From Clostridiales bacterium (GTDB lineage Bacteria; Bacillota; Clostridia; Oscillospirales; Acutalibacteraceae), in NCBI GenBank assembly GCA_019415925.1, contig DXYG01000033.1, positions 1 through 25,770 of the forward strand: DNA of 25,770 nt, given 5' to 3'. The notes beneath the pieces are model-generated. The model made no database searches. It was not told the DNA's origin and saw only the letters and a list, made by a program, of their open reading frames with translations. This document shows positions 1 to 6,340 of this stretch, one piece after another. Position numbers and translations under genes: made by a program. Within the stretch, counting starts at the first letter, position 1; each line of letters begins with the position of its first letter.

Positions 1-244
1 GGCACCCCTCCCGTCAGATACCTACCCTGTGTAGTCCCTTGTAAACTGTACTTTACTAAATACAAATTCAATGTATACAGAAAGATATAAGGAGTGGGAG
101 GGATTCCGCCGTAGTTGGCATTGTAGGAAAATCCAAAAGTTTAGATTTTCCCACAATGCTTATCTTTTGGTCTTTGGTTCGGAATAGTGTAGTGCTGGCG
201 GTCTATCTATTGTTTTCGGTTGCTTGCTTCTTTACCGTACATGA
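1..244. other. Contig start, no supported gene
   Basis: No convincing coding sequence is visible. The stretch holds one clear inverted repeat (118-159) and ends where homology to an HxlR regulator begins abruptly. It is probably the debris of a mobile-element junction or internal element sequence; the left end of the element lies outside the window. Confidence 0.5.
118..159. repeat. 16-bp inverted repeat with 10-nt loop
   Basis: The arms GCATTGTAGGAAAATC (118-133) and GATTTTCCCACAATGC (144-159) pair over 16 bp with a single mismatch or wobble. No T-run follows on the + strand, so a simple terminator reading is weak. It may be a recombination or replication structure, or the tip of a decayed element. 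Confidence 0.7.
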
Positions 245-487
245 GCATTACTGCCGGGGACAAAGCGTTTTGGAGAGCTGAAAAAATCAATCGGCAGCGT
301 TTCCCAAAAGGTTCTGACTGCTCAGCTTCGTGATATGGAAGAAAACGGACTCGTAAACCGAAAGGTATATGCCGAAGTACCGCCGAGAGTAGAATACTCC
401 CTGACAGAATTGGGACAAAGCTTGAAACCTATTCTCGACGCTATGTGGAGTTGGGGCGAAGATTATAAAGAAAAATGTAATAAATAA
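245..487 (+). pseudogene. HxlR-family transcriptional regulator, N-terminally truncated
   Basis: The open frame gives LPGTKRFGELKKSIGSVSQK, then a match to the rest of the HxlR winged helix: a VLTAQLRDMEENGL recognition helix, a PPRVEYSLTELG wing and a terminal Trp-rich stretch ending at TAA 485-487. HxlR proteins are usually about 110 residues. Here the first 25-35 residues (N-terminal helices with the sensor cysteine of many members) are missing, there is no start codon or ribosome site, and an in-frame TGA sits at 242-244. It is a remnant cut by rearrangement. The intact 3' half and its own terminator argue for a recent truncation. Confidence 0.8.
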
Positions 488-491
488 CGAA

Positions 492-526
492 AAGACCGTC
501 AGGCTCAAACGAGGCTTGACGGTCTT
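492..526. terminator. Bidirectional intrinsic terminator
   Basis: A 10-bp perfect stem, AAGACCGTCA (492-501) with TGACGGTCTT (517-526), is extended by CTC/GAG inside. It sits between the stop of the HxlR remnant (+) and the stop of the ImmA gene (-), which it overlaps, so it can end both convergent transcripts. Confidence 0.8.
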
Positions 527-1058
527 ATATTTTGTGATTGTATTTTAGAAAATCGTTTCGGTGTTCCTGTTTGCGAAGTTGATAGCCTTGTGCAATCAGC
601 GTATCTACTTTCAGAGCAATTAGGTTTATGTCGGAACACATTGCCCGTGCAATCTGCTGAATGTCATAGCCGTTTTCAATGTATTCCAAAATGGTGTCGT
701 CCGGGAGCGAAGCCTGAGAAGCGAAGATATTTGCTTCATACTCCATACGGTTCTCTCTCATATCAAAGATGTTGAACTCTTTGAACCCGCCGACAGCAAC
801 CGCTTCTTGCCTGTGTAGAACATCGTGCCCGATTTCGTGCCATAGCACTATCTGCTCCACGACCGGGTGCATACCGTTTTTAAGAAAAACAAAGCGGTTC
901 TTCAGAATAACCTTGTATGCTCCACGCTGCTTGTCAAAATTCCGGTAGATGATATTGATACCAAGCTCTTTTGCGACCTTGTACGGGTCACGAGTACCGC
1001 AGCGGTCAATGAGCTTGTTTACGATTTTCACAATCTCAGCCGTAGTGTAATACCCCAA
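525..1058 (-). CDS. immA: ImmA/IrrE-family metallopeptidase (anti-repressor protease)
   Basis: A 177-residue protein with the zinc-peptidase motif HEIGH (H74, E75, H78) and a downstream EYEAN segment (about E106/E108) that should supply the third ligand. In ICEBs1-like elements ImmA cleaves the XRE repressor ImmR and so releases excision and transfer genes after DNA damage; the same role is inferred here. The start is a TTG at 1056-1058, chosen because GGGAGGTGAG (1064-1073) lies 5-8 nt upstream. Its natural partner, the XRE repressor at 3028-3438, is on the same strand but is now separated by an IS30 insertion, leaving only about 50 bp of original upstream DNA. A second, different ImmA-type gene lies at 5408-6139. 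Confidence 0.88.
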   Translation of the reverse strand: MGYYTTAEIVKIVNKLIDRCGTRDPYKVAKELGINIIYRNFDKQRGAYKVILKNRFVFLKNGMHPVVEQIVLWHEIGHDVLHRQEAVAVGGFKEFNIFDMRENRMEYEANIFASQASLPDDTILEYIENGYDIQQIARAMCSDINLIALKVDTLIAQGYQLRKQEHRNDFLKYNHKI

Positions 1059-1063
1059 TCCGG

Positions 1064-1081
1064 CTCACCTCCCATATTATA
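1064..1081 (-). promoter_or_regulatory. Ribosome site and -10-like box of immA
   Basis: On the minus strand TATAAT (1076-1081) stands right before GGGAGGTGAG (1064-1073) and the TTG start. If the TATAAT is a real -10 the leader would be only a few bases long. Since the IS30 copy cut the repressor-peptidase operon, such a local promoter could keep immA expressed. Confidence 0.45.
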
Positions 1082-1094
1082 GTATATCGGATAT

Positions 1095-1107
1095 TAACCC
1101 TATAATA
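1095..1107 (+). repeat. 13-bp direct repeat, left flank of IS30 element
   Basis: TAACCCTATAATA is repeated exactly at 2964-2976. Both copies abut the terminal inverted repeats of the insertion, as a target-site duplication would. Confidence 0.75.
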
Positions 1108-1127
1108 GCTTAAATGACAAAGTGAAG
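1108..1127 (+). repeat. Left terminal inverted repeat of IS30 element
   Basis: GCTTAAATGACAAAGTGAAG matches the reverse complement of 2944-2963 at 16 of 20 positions. Confidence 0.7.
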
Positions 1128-1206
1128 TTAGGGTAAATATATCCATTTCACAACAAAAAGCCAAATAAGCGGTTTTATGAGGCTTTTAAGAGGATATATA
1201 CCCTAA
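1128..1206. repeat. Subterminal palindrome in the left end of the IS
   Basis: The arms TTAGGGTAAATATATCC (from 1128) and GGATATATACCCTAA (to 1206) pair nearly completely, with an inner AAAAGCC/GGCTTTT stem (about 1157-1187). It lies downstream of the transposase stop. It could end transposase transcription, block read-through into it, or form part of the transposase-binding end. Confidence 0.65.
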
Positions 1207-1272
1207 AAAAGCCGAAATTTAATATATCTCACTGTCTTTTTTGCATGGCAAAGCAGACAGATTGAAATCTCG

Positions 1273-1288
1273 TTTTGTCAAAGTGAAC
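1273..1288 (+). repeat. Internal 16-bp direct repeat, copy 1
   Basis: TTTTGTCAAAGTGAAC is found exactly again at 2891-2906, in the same orientation. Its core CAAAGTGAA is shared with the terminal inverted repeats, so these are likely extra transposase-binding sites or relics of an older end. Confidence 0.7.
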
Positions 1289-1343
1289 GCAACCTGCCTT
1301 GGCTTAAAAATATGTTGCGGTCACCATCTGCAATTGTTTAAAG

Positions 1344-2636
1344 TTACCGTTTCAGCAGTGCCGGTGTTAAGTTCACTTCGTCTGCCGGTACGGTATGTAA
1401 TCCCATCAGCTCCATCAACCGAAGTATCCTCTTGTCGGTGGTGGCTTCGTAGGGGGATTTGTTGCCGAGAGATTCTCGGCGAATACTGTTAATATTGTTG
1501 GCAAGAAGGAGCATATCTTCCTGCGTGTATGGATTTAACGTCTTGCCCTTTGGCAGTACATAACGGATAAATTCGTGGTTCTTCTCAATCTGTGGCTTTT
1601 GCCAGGATGCCTGAGGGTCACAGTAAAAGACCTTGGTTCTCTTTTTGCCATCCTCGGTAGTTTCTAAATCTCTTGTATGCTTGAACTCGCTGCCGTTATC
1701 GGTGAGAATCACAAAAAAGACTTTGCGGAATTCTTCAAGTCCTAAAAGTCCTGTCAGCATATCGAATTGCTCTACTACGGTGTCGGCTTTGCCGTCACGC
1801 ATAAGAAACATCAGCATCATATTGGTGTTACAGAAATGCAGTGTCAAAAGGCGTTTCCCTTGTTCACGACATCCCTTTACTGTATCCATTTGAATTATGG
1901 GTGTATCGGGATGTTTTTCCATATATTTCAGATAATCGTCATAGCATCTGTTTTTACGGAATTCTTGGTTCAAAAAGCCTTCGGACACTTCTTTTTTCTT
2001 CCGTCTTGGCTTGTATGCCACCTTTCGTCTGAGGTCAATGTTTCCTACGCTTAAAACACCTTGGTCAATGTATCGGTAAAGTGTCCGTTGTGAAATGCCG
2101 AGTTCATCACCGTGCTCTGACCATATATGTGTTAGCGGTTGTCCTTTCAAAATCAGCGGTGAAACCAATTCATCAAGTTTTTCAAGGTTTTCACCACGGG
2201 TTTGTATCTTGCTTCTGGAGTTGGAATATCTCCGCTTTGCCATTGCATCTGCTTGCTGAGCATTGTAGTAAGCTCTATCTGCTTTGCATTTTCTTCTCCG
2301 CACACAAACATTGCAAACATACGGCGGTTTAGAAAGTACAACGCAAGGGGTATTGTTGTATCTTGTGCAAAGTTCTCTGCAATCGTATTCACGGCAAGTC
2401 ACACACCGCTTTGAGCATCCATCCTTTCCGCATAATCCTTTGGTTTTGCACTCTCCTGCGTAGTGACAATCCTTTCCAAAGAAATGCTCTCCCGGGGCAA
2501 TTGTTCTATTTGCTCGGATTTCCCTTGAAACACATTCTGTAGTTTTTCCTATCTTTTTTGCTATCTTTCCTAAACTTAATTTTTGGTAAATTCCACATTC
2601 AATAACCATCCTTTCAGACAATGATAAACGACTCAT
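1344..2636 (-). CDS. IS30-family transposase
   Basis: A DDE transposase of about 430 residues. The N-terminal part carries an IS30-type helix-turn-helix (LSLSERMVIECGIYQKLSLG, then a REIRAN segment) and a second HTH near GISQRTLYRYID. The catalytic core shows D251 (IIQMDTVKG), D313 (LTDNGSEF) and E355 (EKNHEFIRYVLPKG). The start MSRLSL at 2634-2636 is preferred over a frame extension to 2807: AGGA lies about 7 nt upstream, the family begins at this point, and the extra 57 residues are encoded by an inverted-repeat structure. A cysteine-rich insert (about residues 57-117, with several CxxC pairs) between the HTH domains looks like a zinc-binding module. The gene appears intact, so the element may be active. 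Confidence 0.9.
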   Translation of the reverse strand: MSRLSLSERMVIECGIYQKLSLGKIAKKIGKTTECVSREIRANRTIAPGEHFFGKDCHYAGECKTKGLCGKDGCSKRCVTCREYDCRELCTRYNNTPCVVLSKPPYVCNVCVRRRKCKADRAYYNAQQADAMAKRRYSNSRSKIQTRGENLEKLDELVSPLILKGQPLTHIWSEHGDELGISQRTLYRYIDQGVLSVGNIDLRRKVAYKPRRKKKEVSEGFLNQEFRKNRCYDDYLKYMEKHPDTPIIQMDTVKGCREQGKRLLTLHFCNTNMMLMFLMRDGKADTVVEQFDMLTGLLGLEEFRKVFFVILTDNGSEFKHTRDLETTEDGKKRTKVFYCDPQASWQKPQIEKNHEFIRYVLPKGKTLNPYTQEDMLLLANNINSIRRESLGNKSPYEATTDKRILRLMELMGLHTVPADEVNLTPALLKR

Positions 2637-2684
2637 ATTTTCCTGCTTTCCGCAGACAGTAACCGTTTTCATTTTACCATATAC

Positions 2685-2842
2685 GCCGCCAACCTTGACT
2701 GAACGCTGATGAAAATGCTTTGCTTTTTTCACCGAAGGCGACGGAAACTCAGAAATATCTATTCTTTTTCGCCTTCGAAGCACGCATTGTAGCATTTTCA
2801 TCAACAACCCGTCAAGGTCGTGCCAACTTCGTTGGTGGCGGC
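2685..2842. other. Nested inverted-repeat structure upstream of transposase
   Basis: Symmetric arms ACCTTGAC-7 nt-TGATGAAAATGCT (2692-2719) and their complement (2791-2818) pair with matching 7-nt internal loops. An inner CGAAGGCGA/TCGCCTTCG stem lies at 2733-2741/2769-2777 and an outer GCCGCCAAC/GTTGGTGGCGGC stem at 2685-2693/2831-2842. It covers the 5' leader of the transposase. It could shield transposase translation from outside transcripts or be a small inserted palindromic element. Confidence 0.65.
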
Positions 2843-2890
2843 TTCCTCAGGCTCTGAAAATCTTGAAATATCTATATATAACACCCTACC

Positions 2891-2906
2891 TTTTGTCAAA
2901 GTGAAC
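2891..2906 (+). repeat. Internal 16-bp direct repeat, copy 2
   Basis: Exact copy of TTTTGTCAAAGTGAAC at 1273-1288. It is inverted relative to the nearby right terminal repeat (2944-2963), with which it shares the AAAGTGAA core. Confidence 0.7.
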
Positions 2907-2943
2907 CCGTGGTATTTCTCATTTTTTACCCCAAAAATCCGAG

Positions 2944-2963
2944 CTTCACTTTGGCAATTTAGG
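2944..2963 (-). repeat. Right terminal inverted repeat of IS30 element
   Basis: CTTCACTTTGGCAATTTAGG is the partner of 1108-1127 and ends exactly at the right 13-bp direct repeat. Confidence 0.7.
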
Positions 2964-2976
2964 TAACCCTATAATA
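2964..2976 (+). repeat. 13-bp direct repeat, right flank of IS30 element
   Basis: TAACCCTATAATA, identical to 1095-1107. Confidence 0.75.
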
Positions 2977-3027
2977 AATTATAAACTAATATGTGTCCCA
3001 TATATTGGACTTAGTTCACTTCGAGGA

Positions 3028-3438
3028 TTACTCGTCTTTGCGGTATTTCTTCGGGGTGTATTTTTTATTGTTTTTCTTTGCGATGAGATAGGCTTCCTGA
3101 ATGGCGTCAACCATTTCACGCATATCCTCGTCAGCCATTTCGCCGCCGGCAAACAGACCGGTAACTTCTGCAAGCAATTCCTGAGCCTGTCTTGCTCCTC
3201 GGCGTCCGTACTTATCCTCTACATCGGCGATGAAAGCGTCGTCCTCAGACAGCAGATAATTCACATTTACATTTAAGGATTCTGCCAGCTTCTTATATCT
3301 TTCCATTCCTCTCGGACGGGATTTATCATTTTCATAAGAACCAATTATGCGTCGGGTTACGCCGATTTTAGCTGCCAACTCATCTTGACTCATACCAAGC
3401 TTTGTTCTTTCAGCCTTGACTTTTTCACCGAATGTCAT
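3028..3438 (-). CDS. XRE-family repressor, ImmR/CI-like
   Basis: A 136-residue protein with an N-terminal Cro/CI helix-turn-helix (MTFGEKVKAERTKLGMSQDE, then AAKIGVTRRIIGSYE) and a charged C-terminal half ending in Lys-rich KKNNKKYTPKKYRKDE. It is the likely master repressor of the element. The start at 3436-3438 is set by AAGGAGT at 3449-3455; a longer open frame reaching 3573 crosses the promoter/operator region and is not real. Divergent from the Y-family polymerase operon across a 148-bp gap full of repeated motifs, and upstream of immA in the pre-insertion layout, it fits the repressor half of an ImmR/ImmA switch. The target genes are inferred, not shown. Confidence 0.88.
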   Translation of the reverse strand: MTFGEKVKAERTKLGMSQDELAAKIGVTRRIIGSYENDKSRPRGMERYKKLAESLNVNVNYLLSEDDAFIADVEDKYGRRGARQAQELLAEVTGLFAGGEMADEDMREMVDAIQEAYLIAKKNNKKYTPKKYRKDE

Positions 3439-3467
3439 TGTGATTTCACTCCTTAAAAGAATATTTA

Positions 3468-3564
3468 CAGTTGAACTACCCATTTGCCCTTGACAAGTAC
3501 AGTTGAAGTGTATATAATATGAATTGGGAAGTTGAACTACACATAGTGTACACCAAACTACCCA
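3468..3564. promoter_or_regulatory. Repeated operator motifs between repressor and polymerase genes
   Basis: AGTTGAA recurs at about 3469, 3501 and 3530, spaced 32 and 29 bp (about three helical turns). Two copies continue as AGTTGAACTAC. AACTACCCA occurs at 3475-3483 and again at 3556-3564. A small palindrome TACACATAGTGTA lies at 3538-3550. The middle copy sits between the -35 and -10 of the polymerase promoter. These are the best candidates for XRE repressor binding sites. Confidence 0.65.
3490..3518 (+). promoter_or_regulatory. Consensus sigma-A promoter of the polymerase operon
   Basis: TTGACA (3490-3495), a 17-bp spacer and TATAAT (3513-3518) form a perfect consensus about 70 bp upstream of the Y-family polymerase gene. 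A promoter this strong needs a repressor to be quiet, which fits the overlapping operator motifs. Confidence 0.85.
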
Positions 3565-3586
3565 AAATGTCAAGGGGGTTCAAAAA

Positions 3587-4822
3587 ATGTTACGAAGCAT
3601 ACTTCATTGTGATATGAATAACTTCTATGCCAGCGTCGAATGTATGCTCGACCCCGCATTGAAAAAATATCCGATTGCTGTTTGCGGCTCTGTGGAGGAG
3701 CGACACGGTATTGTGCTTGCAAAGAACTACAAAGCAAAGGCTTTTGATGTGAAAACCGGGGACGCAGTATGGCAGGCTAAACAGAAGTGCAAGGACTTGG
3801 TTGTAGTACCGCCCCATTATGAGGAGTATATCAAATACTCAAAGCTTGCGAGAAGCGTGTATGAGCGATATACCGACCAAGTTGAACCGTATGGTATGGA
3901 CGAGTGTTGGTTGGATATTAGCGGGACGGAAAGCCTTTTCGGTTCGCCGGAAAAGGTGGCAAATGAAATTCGTGAAACGATGAAGTTTGAACTCGGCTTG
4001 ACGATTTCTGTGGGTGTTTCCTTTAATAAGATATTTGCGAAGCTCGGCTCGGATATGAAGAAACCGGACGCAGTAACCGTGATACCAAAGGACACATTCA
4101 GAGAAAAGATTTGGGGACTTCCTGCCGCTGACCTGCTCGGTGTAGGACGGGCAACCCAGCGAGTGCTTGACAGCTATTGTATTCGTACCATCGGGGATTT
4201 AGCGAATACCGACCCTGAGTTCTTACGCAGAAGATTAGGAAAGAACGGAGTAGTTTTATGGAACTATGCCAACGGCAACGACCTTTCCCTCGTTGCCAAG
4301 AAAGACTTCGTTTCCCCTATAAAAAGCGTAGGACACGGTATAACAACAGTAGCAGACTTAGAGAAACCGGAGCAGGTGTGGCCCGTGTTTCTCGAATTAA
4401 CCCAAGACATCGGACACAAGCTCCGTGTTCACGGACTAAGTGCAGAAGGTGTCGCAATACATATTAGAGACAACACACTCAATACAAGGCAATGGCAGAC
4501 GAAGATTGCACTTCCTACACAGTCTCCGATGATTATTGCAAAGACCGCTTTTCAGTTGTTTGAAAAAAGATATGGGTGGAACAACCCTATCCGTTCTGTG
4601 ACAGTACAAGCCATAAATCTTATTCCACAAGACACGCCCCGTCAAATAGATATGTTTATGGACGCCGCAAAGCAGGACAAATTGGAGCGAATGGAAAAGT
4701 GTGTTGAAGAAATCAGACGGCGTTTCGGAAAGGACAGCATAAGGAATGGGGTTCTTTGTCAGAACCTGCGGCTACCACCGGAAAAAGCCGAAATCACTAT
4801 GCCGACAGGTATGGTTGGTTAA
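3587..4822 (+). CDS. Y-family DNA polymerase (UmuC/DinB/UvrX-like)
   Basis: A 411-residue translesion polymerase. The palm begins SILHCDMNNFYASVE with metal ligand D9. The second catalytic pair is D105-E106 in YGMDECWLDISG. The KLGSDMKKPDAV and WGLPAADLLGVGRAT segments are the usual thumb/HhH region. A beta-clamp-binding pentapeptide QIDMF sits near residues 353-357, followed by a charged tail. Ribosome site AGGGGGT lies about 8 nt upstream of ATG 3587. It heads an apparent operon (gaps of 12, 2 and 19 bp, then a 4-bp overlap) running to 6333. Mobile elements often carry such polymerases for SOS-type replication; here it is probably released when the XRE repressor is inactivated. Confidence 0.93.
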   Translation: MLRSILHCDMNNFYASVECMLDPALKKYPIAVCGSVEERHGIVLAKNYKAKAFDVKTGDAVWQAKQKCKDLVVVPPHYEEYIKYSKLARSVYERYTDQVEPYGMDECWLDISGTESLFGSPEKVANEIRETMKFELGLTISVGVSFNKIFAKLGSDMKKPDAVTVIPKDTFREKIWGLPAADLLGVGRATQRVLDSYCIRTIGDLANTDPEFLRRRLGKNGVVLWNYANGNDLSLVAKKDFVSPIKSVGHGITTVADLEKPEQVWPVFLELTQDIGHKLRVHGLSAEGVAIHIRDNTLNTRQWQTKIALPTQSPMIIAKTAFQLFEKRYGWNNPIRSVTVQAINLIPQDTPRQIDMFMDAAKQDKLERMEKCVEEIRRRFGKDSIRNGVLCQNLRLPPEKAEITMPTGMVG

Positions 4823-4834
4823 GGAGGTCTTAAT

Positions 4835-5134
4835 GTGATTGACGAAAAAGAGGTTACGGCTTATGTTACGATACCCGACTGCTTTTTGCAGGGGTGCAGC
4901 GAAGATATTGTTATCTTCCGTGCGGACGGCGGAAACCATTTTACCGACTACGGTATATATGAAGGAATGTTCCTGTTCTTTGACCGAAAAAAACGCTTTA
5001 AGAAAGGAAGGCTTTCCTGTTACATCAATACTGCCGGAGATGACCGACCCAAGTACAGGGTGTCGGATAAGAACATCGACGGATACAAGCACTTGGGAAG
5101 ATTAGTTTTGACTTTGAGAAATTACGAGGTATAA
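4835..5134 (+). CDS. S24/UmuD-like protein lacking the catalytic serine
   Basis: A 99-residue protein, GTG start, with AAGGAGGT overlapping the polymerase stop. Residues 24-55 (DIVIFRADGGNHFTDYGIYE, then GMFLFFD) resemble the LexA/UmuD S24 fold (family pattern: GDSM, then GI.DGD..V.D), and the C-terminal GRLVLTLRNY resembles the last strand (GrVv...R.y). The nucleophile position reads GGNH in place of GDSM, while a PKYRVS segment could still hold the lysine. If the alignment is right, this is a non-cleaving UmuD/LexA-type partner of the Y-family polymerase, like a constitutively mature UmuD'. The family assignment is an inference from pattern; the gene could also be an unrelated small protein. 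Confidence 0.55.
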   Translation: MIDEKEVTAYVTIPDCFLQGCSEDIVIFRADGGNHFTDYGIYEGMFLFFDRKKRFKKGRLSCYINTAGDDRPKYRVSDKNIDGYKHLGRLVLTLRNYEV

Positions 5135-5136
5135 AA

Positions 5137-5388
5137 ATGGAATCCGAAAGAAGAAAAGTTTATGTTGAAGTGAATGTAACACACAGACCTGATGGAACGG
5201 CTCGTCCGAACTTCATCAAGTTTGAGAATGATGAAAAATATGAGATAGACCGTGTAATTCAGAAATGCCGTGCGGCTTCCACCAAAGTCGGAGGAACCGG
5301 TATCCGCTACACGGTACAGATTTGCGGCAAGCCCACATTTCTGTTCGACGAAGAAAACGGAAAGTGGTTTGTAGAAGCAAAATCCTAA
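5137..5388 (+). CDS. Unknown 83-aa protein of the polymerase operon
   Basis: I do not recognise a family. The protein is highly charged at both ends, with a beta-rich look (RRKVYVEVNVTHRPDG, GIRYTVQICGKPTFLFDE) around one helix containing IQKCRAASTK. It starts two bases after the preceding stop with GAGGT about 6 nt upstream, so it is translationally coupled to the S24-like gene. The context suggests an accessory factor of the polymerase module or of element regulation. Confidence 0.7.
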   Translation: MESERRKVYVEVNVTHRPDGTARPNFIKFENDEKYEIDRVIQKCRAASTKVGGTGIRYTVQICGKPTFLFDEENGKWFVEAKS

Positions 5389-5407
5389 TGGTAGGAGGTT
5401 TTGTAAC

Positions 5408-6139
5408 TTGAAACATTTATCGAGATTTGACATCGAAGCGATAGCCGACAAGTATGTTCAGGCATATATGGCACTTCCCGATGTCCGTAACACACAAATA
5501 TACAGAATTGACCCGGAGCTTCTCTTGGAGAAGGTTCTCGGATTGAATGTCGAATACCAGCACCTATCCTATGACGGTAGTATTCTCGGAATGACCTCAT
5601 TTACGGAAATGGGTGTTCAGGTATTTGAAGATGATGATAACGAAGCCTTTTTCTTTTTGGACGGGAAAACCGTTCTTGTGGAAAAGGACTTGAACTTTGA
5701 CAGCAAGCTGAAAGGCAGAAAGAATTTCACCTTAATGCACGAGGGCAGCCATCAGATATTTAAGATGTTGTTCCCGAATGATTACGGTGTAACACAGAAG
5801 TCTGCCGGAGTACATTATTACAAGGCAAATTCCGAGAGGAATAAGCCAATATCCGATTGGGAGGAATGGCAGGCAAACACGCTTGGAGCTGCTATTCTTC
5901 TTCCTGAAAACCTCGTAAAACAAGGAATGTATCTGTTCAGTCTCGGCGAAAAGATTGAATGCCTGAACAAGATATACTATCCGAGTGTATATAAAAGGTT
6001 TGACGCACTTGCGGATTTTTTAGGGTGTTCCAAAAAGGCTCTTGCCATACGAATGAAACAGCTCGGACTTTTGAAAAAGGAGTATCTTGATAATCCTTTT
6101 GATTTGGTTACGGTTTATCCGGAGGTGAGCGAGCTATGA
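5408..6139 (+). CDS. Second ImmA/IrrE-family metallopeptidase
   Basis: 243 residues with TTG start 5408-5410 behind AGGAGG (5393-5398). The zinc motif is HEGSH (H111, E112, H115) and a WEEWQANTLGAAILLP helix (E152/E153) provides the third ligand. The C-terminal third (LADFLGCSKKALAIRMKQLG) looks like a helix-turn-helix, a common layout in this family. It differs strongly in sequence from the ImmA at 525-1058. Located inside the operon that the XRE repressor probably controls, it could act as a feedback protease or target a second repressor. It overlaps the next gene by four bases (ATGA). Confidence 0.88.
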   Translation: MKHLSRFDIEAIADKYVQAYMALPDVRNTQIYRIDPELLLEKVLGLNVEYQHLSYDGSILGMTSFTEMGVQVFEDDDNEAFFFLDGKTVLVEKDLNFDSKLKGRKNFTLMHEGSHQIFKMLFPNDYGVTQKSAGVHYYKANSERNKPISDWEEWQANTLGAAILLPENLVKQGMYLFSLGEKIECLNKIYYPSVYKRFDALADFLGCSKKALAIRMKQLGLLKKEYLDNPFDLVTVYPEVSEL

Positions 6140-6333
6140 AATCGTTGGAACAAAAGATAATCGTAAGGTGCAAAAACTGTGGCTGGCGTATTTTTGACAA
6201 GGTAACAATGACAACAGGCGTGATTGAACTGAAATGTCCGAACTGCCACAGAGTAGTAGAGGTTGACCTATCCCTACGCAAGGGAACGGTCAAGTACAGA
6301 TTAACAAGAAGTAATAACAGAGCGAACAATTAA
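6136..6333 (+). CDS. Com-like zinc-ribbon protein
   Basis: A 65-residue protein with two knuckles, CKNCG and CPNC, 21 residues apart around VIELKCPNCHRVVEVDL. This is the pattern of the phage Mu Com family, small zinc-binding translational regulators that unfold an RNA hairpin over a ribosome site. The tail is basic (RKGTVKYRLTRSNNR). The start overlaps the previous stop. It ends just before a leader RNA in which ribosome sites are sealed in hairpins (6457-6573), so an RNA-level regulatory role nearby is attractive but unproven. Confidence 0.72.
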   Translation: MKSLEQKIIVRCKNCGWRIFDKVTMTTGVIELKCPNCHRVVEVDLSLRKGTVKYRLTRSNNRANN

Positions 6334-6340
6334 ATATCGG

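Larger units (their letters stand above)
1108..2963 (-). mobile_element. IS30-family insertion sequence
   Basis: A 1,856-bp unit with 20-bp imperfect terminal inverted repeats (1108-1127 and 2944-2963; 16 of 20 positions match, the inner nine perfectly) around one IS30-type transposase gene on the minus strand. Exact 13-bp direct repeats lie directly outside both ends. Most IS30 members duplicate only 2-3 bp, so the long duplication is unusual. The insertion lies between the XRE repressor and immA. Removing it and one repeat restores an intergenic gap of about 100 bp. The boundaries rest on the repeat pattern only. Confidence 0.75.

Noticed and set aside
1..117. Minus-strand open frame running off the contig start
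   Set aside because: No family similarity, no start signal, and its composition looks like non-coding element sequence.
590..1082. Plus-strand frames opposite immA
   Set aside because: Shadow frames of a clear metallopeptidase gene, no ribosome sites.
2637..2807. 57-residue N-terminal extension of the IS30 transposase frame
   Set aside because: It is encoded by the nested palindrome, lacks a ribosome site, and IS30 proteins start near MSRLSLSER.
3439..3573. 45-residue extension of the XRE repressor frame
   Set aside because: It runs through the divergent promoter and operator repeats; AAGGAGT points to the start at 3438.
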